Assembly (NCBI GenBank): GCA_018894445.1
Contig: JAHIPJ010000030.1
Span: 1 to 12,503, forward strand
DNA length: 12,503 nucleotides
Direction of reading: 5' to 3'
Source: Actinomycetota bacterium
GTDB lineage: Bacteria > Actinomycetota > Humimicrobiia > Humimicrobiales > Humimicrobiaceae
Of the stretch, positions 6,568 to 12,503 are shown one piece after another. Position 1 is the stretch's first letter. Every line of letters begins with the position of its first letter. The translations under genes were made by a program, and so were the position numbers. The notes under the pieces are model-generated. The model saw only the letters and a program-made list of their open reading frames with translations, searched no databases and had not been told where the DNA came from.

Positions 6568-7440
6568 ATGAATTTTCAGGATATTATTTTTAACCTGCAA
6601 AAATACTGGTCAGATAATGGCTGTATTATAAAGCAGCCGATGGACCTGGAAAAGGGTGCTGGAACATTCAACCCGGATACTTTCCTGCGGTGTTTGGGCC
6701 CTGAACCATGGAATGTTGCTTATGTGGAGCCCAGCAGGAGACCCACGGATGGAAGGTACGGCCAGAATCCTTTCAGAACCCAGTTTTACTACCAGTTCCA
6801 GGTACTGCTGAAACCATCCCCTGATGATGTAATAGATCTTTATCTTGGTTCTCTTGAGAGTCTGGGTATTAAATTAAAATTGCATGATATAAGGTTTGTT
6901 GAGGATGACTGGCAATCTCCAACTATAGGTGCTGTAGGCCTGGGCTGGGAAGTATGGGCTGATGGAATGGAAATAACCCAGTTTACCTATTTCCAACAGA
7001 TGGGAGGCTTTATGCTCAAGCCTGTTTCGACAGAGATCACTTATGGTTTGGAGCGGATTGCTATGTACCTGCAGGACAAGGATAGTTTCTGGGATCTAAA
7101 ATGGTCTGACGGGATCACCTACGGGGATTTGCATCTTGAATCTGAGAAACAGTGGTCGGTTTATAATTTTGAAGTAGCCAGTGTAAGTATGCTTCTGGAT
7201 TTGTTTAAGAAATATGAAAAGGAATTCAAGAAGGTTATAGACAAGGGACTTATCTTTGTAGGATGCGAATATGTAATTAAATGTTCACATATTTTTAATT
7301 TGCTGGATGCAAGAGAGGCAATAAGTGTAGCAGAGAGGACTTCTTATATTGCCAGAGTTAGAAATCTTGCCAAAATTTTATGTTCTGCCTATCTTAAGCA
7401 TAGAGAGGAAATGGGATACCCGCTACTTAAAAAGGAATAG
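6568..7440 (+). CDS. glyQ: Glycyl-tRNA synthetase alpha subunit
   Basis: GlyQ is the catalytic class II subunit of the bacterial alpha2beta2 glycyl-tRNA synthetase, making glycyl-adenylate and charging tRNA-Gly in the cytosol. The 290 residues match the family. Visible signatures are [19 protein letters not shown] (30-48), motif 2 as [17 protein letters not shown] (52-68), [10 protein letters not shown] (106-115), [14 protein letters not shown] (134-147), and motif 3 as [14 protein letters not shown] (156-169). Near the end, [17 protein letters not shown] is conserved. Two small departures from the better-known proteins are NPFRTQFYY where E. coli has NPNRLQHYY, and a shorter segment around WSDGITYGD. 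The ATG at 6568 is the only sensible start; AAGGA lies just 3 bases upstream. glyS begins 9 bases after the stop, so both subunits are made from one transcript. Confidence 0.97.
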   Translation: MNFQDIIFNLQKYWSDNGCIIKQPMDLEKGAGTFNPDTFLRCLGPEPWNVAYVEPSRRPTDGRYGQNPFRTQFYYQFQVLLKPSPDDVIDLYLGSLESLGIKLKLHDIRFVEDDWQSPTIGAVGLGWEVWADGMEITQFTYFQQMGGFMLKPVSTEITYGLERIAMYLQDKDSFWDLKWSDGITYGDLHLESEKQWSVYNFEVASVSMLLDLFKKYEKEFKKVIDKGLIFVGCEYVIKCSHIFNLLDAREAISVAERTSYIARVRNLAKILCSAYLKHREEMGYPLLKKE

Positions 7441-7449
7441 AAAATAATT

Positions 7450-9576
7450 ATGAGAAAAAATTTAGTTTTTGAGATTGGAACTGAAGAACTACCTCCTTCA
7501 TGTACTGGAGAAGGAGTTAGCGGGCTTAAGGAAATTCTTGAAAATAAACTGGCTGAAAATAGATTAGAATTTGAAGATATTCAAACTTACAGTTCGCCAA
7601 GAAGGCTGGTTGCTGTAGTAAAAGGATTAAGTGAGCTTCAAAATTCTAAAGAGAGGACAGTTGCCGGCCCTACCCTGAAGGTTGCATTTGATAAGGATGG
7701 CAATCCTACCAGGGCTGCAGAAGGATTTGCCAGGAGTTTGAATCTGAAAGTTTCTGATCTGGAGGAAATCGAAGTTGAGGGCAAAGGTGTATATCTGGGA
7801 AAAAGGATTATAGAAGAAGAGAAAAAAGCTGTAGATGTCCTGCCGGATATACTAAAGGACTCTATACTCTCTCTTACCTTCAGCAAGCAGATGACCTGGG
7901 CAGACCATGATATTAAATTTGCTCGTCCTATAAGATGGATACTTGCTTTGTATGATAATGAGGTAATAAAATTTAGTCTCGAAAATTTAAATTCCGCAAA
8001 TATTACTTTTGGACACCGCACACTAAGTCCCGGACCTATTAACATAAAGGATGCCGACAGCTATTTTAAACTACTCCAGGATAAGGGGAAAGTAATAGCT
8101 GATGCTGGAAAAAGAAAAGAATTAATATTGAATCAGATCAATCAACTGGAAGAGGATATATGGAAAGGTAATTATAAGGTTGTTTTGGATGGAAACTTAC
8201 TAAATGATGTGGTGAATATGGTCGAGATACCGAATGTTGTTATAGGTAACTTCCCTGAAGAGTTTCTATACATTCCTAAAGACTTACTTGTAGAAGCAAT
8301 ACAGTACCACCAGAAATATTTTGCAGTTTTAGATAAGTCGGGTAATGTCAGCACCAAATTTTTGATTATACAGAATGGAATAAAAGATAATGGTGGAATA
8401 AAGAAGGGTAATGAAAGAGTACTGAAAGCCAGGTTGAGCGATGCTGCATTTTTTTATGAAGAGGATAAAAAACACGATTTCAACTACTGGGCTGATAAAC
8501 TAAAGGGAGTGATTTTCTTTTCAAATCTTGGCAGTATGCATAATAAAGCTTTAAGGCTTAAAAAGGTCAGCGCCTATATTGCCGGGTTACCGGGGGGTAG
8601 CAGGCTCCACAAAAAAGATGATATCTCTACTAATTTAGCTACAGCAAGTATGCTTTGCAAATGTGACCTGGTTACCAATATGGTAGTGGAATTTCCAGCA
8701 CTTCAGGGGGTAGTTGGCCGTCAATATGCCAGGGAGAAGGGCGAAAAGAGCGAGGTGTCGGATGCAATTTTTGAACACTACCTTCCCAGGTTTGCCGCTG
8801 ATATTCTTCCGACTACGGATGTAGGCCTGATATTATCTATTGCTGATAAAATTGATACTATAACCGGGATGTTTCTGGTGGGAAAGATACCTTCCGGTTC
8901 TGAAGATCCTTTTGCATTAAGGAGAAAAGCTTCTGGTATTGTACTTTCAATACTTAAAGGAAAATATGATTTTGATCTGACCGGTTTAATAAGTTACAAT
9001 CAGAACCTCTACCAAAAATCTTTTGATTTTAGAGGTATAAGTGATTTGAAGATTAATACCGGGATTAAAGATTTTATTATTGCAAGATACAGGTTCTTGC
9101 TGGAGAAAAAAGACAAGAGATTGGATATTTTAGAATCAATTCTAGGGTCAGGATGCTGCTCTATTTTAGATATTGATTTAAGATATAAGGCCATAGAAGA
9201 GTTTATCGAAAGTAAAGATATAAAGAAGATTTCATATCCTATGATTAGATGTAAAAATATAATAGATAAAAAAGAATTTGGGGAAGTTGACGTGGAACTC
9301 CTGGGGGAAGAATATGAAAAAAGATTATTTTTGTCTCTTAGTAGTAAGGAAAAAGCAATAAAGGACCTTATGTGCAAAAAAGATTACACCGCAGTTCTTG
9401 CTGAACTTTATGGATTTGGAGAAATTGTGGATTTGTTTTTTGATAAGGTTCTGGTTATGGACAAAGACAAAAAAGTAAGATCCAATAGGATTAATTTAAT
9501 TAAAAAAGCAGTTGACCTTTACTTACTGATGGCAGATTTTTCAAGATTGACCATAGAGGGTAATAGCAGGATATAG
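7450..9576 (+). CDS. glyS: Glycyl-tRNA synthetase beta subunit
   Basis: GlyS is the tRNA-binding partner of GlyQ in the alpha2beta2 enzyme. The 708 residues are full length. The N-terminus has the hallmark LVFEIGTEELPPS (5-17). The B3/B4-like and central regions include FARPIRWILALYD (157-169) and QYHQKYFAVLD (285-295). DLVTNMVVEFPALQGVVGRQY (around 406-426) and LPRFAADILP (445-454) precede the HD-like domain with LSIADKIDTITGMF (462-475) and GSEDPFALRRKASG (483-496). The C-terminal DALR anticodon-binding domain ends in FFDKVLVMDKDKKVRSNR (663-680) and LYLLMADFSRL (690-700). The ATG follows glyQ by 9 bases; AAGGA at the very end of glyQ may serve as ribosome binding site. In several Bacillota ppsR follows; here a 123-base gap leads to ppdK instead. 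Confidence 0.97.
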   Translation: MRKNLVFEIGTEELPPSCTGEGVSGLKEILENKLAENRLEFEDIQTYSSPRRLVAVVKGLSELQNSKERTVAGPTLKVAFDKDGNPTRAAEGFARSLNLKVSDLEEIEVEGKGVYLGKRIIEEEKKAVDVLPDILKDSILSLTFSKQMTWADHDIKFARPIRWILALYDNEVIKFSLENLNSANITFGHRTLSPGPINIKDADSYFKLLQDKGKVIADAGKRKELILNQINQLEEDIWKGNYKVVLDGNLLNDVVNMVEIPNVVIGNFPEEFLYIPKDLLVEAIQYHQKYFAVLDKSGNVSTKFLIIQNGIKDNGGIKKGNERVLKARLSDAAFFYEEDKKHDFNYWADKLKGVIFFSNLGSMHNKALRLKKVSAYIAGLPGGSRLHKKDDISTNLATASMLCKCDLVTNMVVEFPALQGVVGRQYAREKGEKSEVSDAIFEHYLPRFAADILPTTDVGLILSIADKIDTITGMFLVGKIPSGSEDPFALRRKASGIVLSILKGKYDFDLTGLISYNQNLYQKSFDFRGISDLKINTGIKDFIIARYRFLLEKKDKRLDILESILGSGCCSILDIDLRYKAIEEFIESKDIKKISYPMIRCKNIIDKKEFGEVDVELLGEEYEKRLFLSLSSKEKAIKDLMCKKDYTAVLAELYGFGEIVDLFFDKVLVMDKDKKVRSNRINLIKKAVDLYLLMADFSRLTIEGNSRI

Positions 9577-9620
9577 AAACCTTTTTAAAACATTTTGCTC
9601 TTATTATTTTTTAATTTTTT

Positions 9621-9629
9621 TGGTATCAT
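9621..9629 (+). promoter_or_regulatory. Putative extended -10 promoter for ppdK
   Basis: TGG plus TATCAT (9624-9629) gives an extended -10 (TGnTATnAT), five of six in the hexamer, in the 123-base gap between glyS and ppdK. An overlapping CATAAT at 9627-9632 scores the same. No good -35 sits at the 17-base position (TTATTA); a TTGCTC at 9595-9600 is too far away. Initiation near 9636 would leave a leader of about 64 bases. Confidence 0.4.
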
Positions 9630-9677
9630 AATTCGATTTAATTTTTTACAAATAAAGCATGGAATTAGTAATTTAAT

Positions 9678-9688
9678 GGGAGGAAGGA
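9678..9688 (+). promoter_or_regulatory. Ribosome binding region of ppdK
   Basis: GGGAGGAAGGA contains two overlapping Shine-Dalgarno matches: GGAGG ends 16 bases before the ATG at 9700 and AAGGA ends 11 bases before it. The nearer one fits best. An ATG at 9676 overlaps this region in the same frame as ppdK but reaches a stop after five codons, so 9700 is the start. Confidence 0.6.
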
Positions 9689-9699
9689 ATTAGTAGGTA

Positions 9700-12336
9700 A
9701 TGGCTTTAAAAAAATATGTATATTTTTTCGGTGAAGGTAAAAGAGAGATGAAAAAACTTCTGGGAGGAAAGGGTGCGAATCTCTCGGAGATGACCAATAT
9801 AGGTTTACCTGTACCCTGTGGTTTTACCATAACCACAGAAGTTTGTAATCTATTTTATGACCTGGGTAAAAGGTACCCTGAAGGTCTGGAAGATCAAATT
9901 GAGGAAAATCTAAAAAAATTAGAAGAAAAAATGGGGATGGGTTTTGGAGATGAGAAAAATCCACTCCTGGTTTCTGTTAGATCCGGGGCAGTTTTTTCCA
10001 TGCCAGGTATGATGGACACGGTACTAAATCTGGGTTTGAATGATAAGACCGTAGCAGCCTTAATTGAAAAGACAAAAAATGAAAGATTTGGCTGGGATTC
10101 TTACAGAAGGTTTGTCCAGATGTTTGGCGATGTGGTAATGGATGTAGAACATAATAAGTTTGAGGAAGCGCTTCAATCAAAAAAAGATAAAAAAAATGTA
10201 AAGTTTGATACCGAGCTGACCGCGGAGGACCTGAGGGGACTTGTAGAAGATTATAAAAAAATAATCAAAGAGGCTAAAGGGAGAAACTTCCCCCAGGACC
10301 CCAGAGAGCAGCTTAAGATGTCAATTGGTGCAGTATTTGGTTCATGGAATAATAAAAGAGCCATATCTTACAGAAATATTCATGATCTTCCACACAATCT
10401 CGGTACCGCAGTAAATGTGCAGGCAATGGTTTTTGGGAATATGGGCCAGGATTCAGGAACTGGCGTGGCTTTCACCAGAAATCCGGCAACGGGTGAGGAT
10501 AAGTTCTACGGCGAGTATCTGATAAACGCTCAGGGTGAAGATGTGGTTGCGGGTACGAGGACCCCACAGCATATTTCTAAGTTGGAAGAAGAAATGCCTG
10601 AAAACTACAAACAGCTAATGGATATACGAAAGAAATTAGAGGAACATTACAGGGATATGCAGGACGTTGAATTCACCATTCAGGAAGGAAAATTGTATAT
10701 GCTCCAGACCAGGACCGGTAAAAGAACAGCAGCCGCAGCACTTCAGATTGCAGTTGATATGGTTGATCAGGGATATATAGATAAAAAGACTGCTGTGACC
10801 AGAGTAGAGCCTCAAATGCTTGATCAGTTACTGCATAAACAGCTGGATAAAAAAGCTAAAAAGAATGCGGAATTACTTACCAAAGGGTTGCCGGCATCAC
10901 CCGGAGCGGCGTTGGGAAAGGTGGTTTTTGATGCAGATACAGCTGTCAAAGAGGCCAAGAGTGAAAATGTAATTCTTGTGAGAACAGAGACATCTCCTGA
11001 AGATATTCAGGGCATGGCAGTAGCTCAGGGGATTTTAACTGCAAGAGGAGGAATGACTTCGCATGCCGCTGTTGTTGCAAGAGGTATGGGTAAGTGCTGT
11101 GTTGCTGGTGCGGAAGACATTAAAGTATTTGAGGATAAACAATATTTTGAAGTAAATGGCAGCAAGGTAAATAAAGGCGACTGGGTTACACTTGATGGTT
11201 CGACCGGGGAAGTATTTAAAGGTAAAATTCCGGTAGTAGATCCTGAAATAGGGAAAAATTTTAAAAAATTCATGAGCTGGGTTGATGATTACAAGAAAAT
11301 TGGAGTAAGAGCAAATGCCGATACTCCTAATGATGCTAAAGTCGCTTTGAATTTTGGAGCAGAAGGCATCGGTCTTTGCAGGACAGAGCATATGTTCTTT
11401 GAAGCAGATAGAATAAAAGCTATGAGAAAGATGATAGTAGCCAACAGCAAGGAAGAAAGAGAGAAAGCTCTGGCAAAGCTTCTACCAATACAGAAAAAAG
11501 ATTTTATGGAAATCTTTAAGGTAATGAATGACATGCCTGTGACTATAAGGCTTTTAGATCCGCCCCTTCATGAGTTCTTACCTCATGAAGATGATGATGT
11601 CAGGGAAATAGCCGGAGAGCTGGGTTTGAAATTTGATGAACTAAAAGCAACTGTCAATTCACTTCATGAAATGAATCCAATGCTGGGACACAGAGGATGC
11701 AGGCTTTCTATTACATATCCTGAGATTCTCGAAATGCAGGTCAGGGCTATATTTGAGGCAACTGTTGAGCTTACCAAAGAGGGCTATAAAGTAAAACCCG
11801 AAGTAATGATTCCATTGGTTGGAGATGTAAAGGAGGTAAAGGTTTTAAAAGACCAGATTATTAAGATTGCTGACGGAATAATGAAGAAAGAAAATCTGAA
11901 ATTTGACTATAAAGTCGGTACAATGATTGAGGTTCCAAGAGCCTGTGTTACTGCTGATGAAATTGCAACAGAAGCTGAATTTTTTAGCTTTGGAACAAAT
12001 GACTTGACCCAGATGGCTTATGGATTTTCAAGAGATGATTTCGGCAAGTTTCTTCCTGACTATATAGAAAAAGGAATTTTGGAAAAAGATCCATTTGCCA
12101 CTCTTGACAGGAACGGTGTGGGCCAGTTAATTAAAATGGGTGTTGAAAAGGGAAGGAAAGCAAGAGAAAATTTAAAGATTGGTATCTGTGGTGAACATGG
12201 AGGTGACCCGAGTTCAGTGGAATTCTGTCATATGGTAGGGATGGATTATGTAAGCTGTTCACCATATAGGGTTCTGGTCGCCAGGCTGGCTGCTGCACAT
12301 GCGGCAATAAAGGAAGAAGAACAAAAAATATATTAA
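9700..12336 (+). CDS. ppdK: Pyruvate, phosphate dikinase
   Basis: PPDK reversibly interconverts ATP, pyruvate and phosphate with AMP, PEP and pyrophosphate; in anaerobes it can run glycolytically or gluconeogenically. The 878 residues match the family. The ATP-grasp part (1-340) includes GGKGANLSEM (22-31), SVRSGAVFSMPGMMDT (92-107) and VEFTIQEGKLYMLQTRTG (323-340). The swivelling domain carries the phosphorylated His455 in GGMTSHAAVVARGMGKCCVAG (around 450-470), with Thr453, the residue that PPDK regulatory proteins modify. The PEP/pyruvate barrel has GLCRTEHMFF (558-567, Arg561), GHRGCRLS (663-670), FGTNDLTQMAYGFSRDD (764-780) and the catalytic Cys830 in GICGEHGGDP. GGMTSHA and Arg561 fall at the same numbers as in the Clostridium symbiosum enzyme. 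The gene stands alone between gaps with its own leader; no ppsR is adjacent. Confidence 0.98.
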   Translation: MALKKYVYFFGEGKREMKKLLGGKGANLSEMTNIGLPVPCGFTITTEVCNLFYDLGKRYPEGLEDQIEENLKKLEEKMGMGFGDEKNPLLVSVRSGAVFSMPGMMDTVLNLGLNDKTVAALIEKTKNERFGWDSYRRFVQMFGDVVMDVEHNKFEEALQSKKDKKNVKFDTELTAEDLRGLVEDYKKIIKEAKGRNFPQDPREQLKMSIGAVFGSWNNKRAISYRNIHDLPHNLGTAVNVQAMVFGNMGQDSGTGVAFTRNPATGEDKFYGEYLINAQGEDVVAGTRTPQHISKLEEEMPENYKQLMDIRKKLEEHYRDMQDVEFTIQEGKLYMLQTRTGKRTAAAALQIAVDMVDQGYIDKKTAVTRVEPQMLDQLLHKQLDKKAKKNAELLTKGLPASPGAALGKVVFDADTAVKEAKSENVILVRTETSPEDIQGMAVAQGILTARGGMTSHAAVVARGMGKCCVAGAEDIKVFEDKQYFEVNGSKVNKGDWVTLDGSTGEVFKGKIPVVDPEIGKNFKKFMSWVDDYKKIGVRANADTPNDAKVALNFGAEGIGLCRTEHMFFEADRIKAMRKMIVANSKEEREKALAKLLPIQKKDFMEIFKVMNDMPVTIRLLDPPLHEFLPHEDDDVREIAGELGLKFDELKATVNSLHEMNPMLGHRGCRLSITYPEILEMQVRAIFEATVELTKEGYKVKPEVMIPLVGDVKEVKVLKDQIIKIADGIMKKENLKFDYKVGTMIEVPRACVTADEIATEAEFFSFGTNDLTQMAYGFSRDDFGKFLPDYIEKGILEKDPFATLDRNGVGQLIKMGVEKGRKARENLKIGICGEHGGDPSSVEFCHMVGMDYVSCSPYRVLVARLAAAHAAIKEEEQKIY

Positions 12337-12342
12337 AATTTC

Positions 12343-12409
12343 CTAAATATTTAGAAATAACCAATCTAATAAATAATATATTAGTGGTAAAATAAACATA
12401 AGTTTATTT
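12343..12409. repeat. Cluster of three AT-rich palindromes after ppdK
   Basis: Three inverted repeats follow the ppdK stop: a perfect 12-base palindrome CTAAATATTTAG (12343-12354), CTAATA/TATTAG (12366-12371, 12379-12384) with a 7-base loop, and an 8-bp stem AAATAAAC/GTTTATTT (12390-12397, 12402-12409) with loop ATAA. None is GC-rich and none is followed by a clean U-tract. They may form weak termination or mRNA 3'-end structures, or reflect AT-rich composition. An extended -10-like TGGTAAAAT (12385-12393) overlaps the third one. Confidence 0.4.
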
Positions 12410-12448
12410 CCCGGAAGTTTTGCCACATATATTAATTATTATATTTTA

Positions 12449-12503
12449 GTGTTTAGAAGAGAAATGAGCAGAAGTTTAAAAGAGGGCGGAGTAGAGGAAT
12501 TAA
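12449..12503 (+). CDS. Possible start of a further gene, cut by the window edge
   Basis: A frame stays open to the right edge, with GTG at 12449 or ATG at 12464 as possible starts. From the ATG it reads MSRSLKEGGVEEL. AAGAG just before the ATG is a weak ribosome binding site. The codon use and the G-rich sequence at 12482-12497 look more coding than the AT-rich gap before it. Too little is present to name a family, and the frame could be fortuitous. Confidence 0.35.
   Translation, partial: MFRREMSRSLKEGGVEEL

Noticed and set aside
9676..9693. Five-codon upstream frame (ATG to TAG) before ppdK
   Set aside because: It coincides with the purine-rich ribosome binding region and has no ribosome binding site of its own.

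Overview
The window is a compact stretch of chromosomal housekeeping genes, all on the + strand, from an AT-rich bacterium. Ile ATA and Arg AGA/AGG codons are common, TGA is read as stop, and gaps between genes are short. I see no mobile element, CRISPR array, tRNA or rRNA, and no convincing minus-strand gene.

Gene order is a HIT hydrolase (hinT), phoH, pgpH (c-di-AMP phosphodiesterase), ybeY, a GNAT acetyltransferase, deoC, recO, glyQ, glyS and ppdK, then the possible first codons of another gene at the right edge. This resembles the Bacillota neighbourhood phoH-yqfF-ybeY-dgkA-cdd-era-recO-glyQ-glyS-(ppsR)-ppdK. Here dgkA, cdd, era and ppsR are absent, and a GNAT gene plus deoC sit between ybeY and recO. 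The order and the alpha2beta2 glycyl-tRNA synthetase point to Bacillota or an uncultivated low-GC bacterial lineage that kept this arrangement. The sequence alone does not settle the phylum.

Layout: 1-4171 holds hinT and the phoH-pgpH-ybeY block; pgpH and ybeY overlap by 4 nt. 4301-6343 holds GNAT, deoC and recO; deoC and recO are 3 nt apart. 6344-6567 is the largest gap, with a terminator-like inverted repeat, a possible Gly-Gly leader peptide with a hairpin, and the best sigma70-type promoter of the window. 6568-9576 is glyQS. 9700-12336 is ppdK with its own leader. 12337-12503 is AT-rich and palindromic.

Functionally the block joins RNA maturation (PhoH, YbeY), second-messenger turnover (PgpH), deoxynucleoside catabolism (DeoC), recombinational repair (RecO), Gly-tRNA charging (GlyQS) and the PEP/pyruvate interconversion (PPDK). 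I found no novel multi-gene system. The points worth a second look are regulatory (the glyQ leader, a possibly leaderless glyQ mRNA, very short 5' ends) and genomic (the gene replacement between ybeY and recO, the missing ppsR, the altered YbeY motif).
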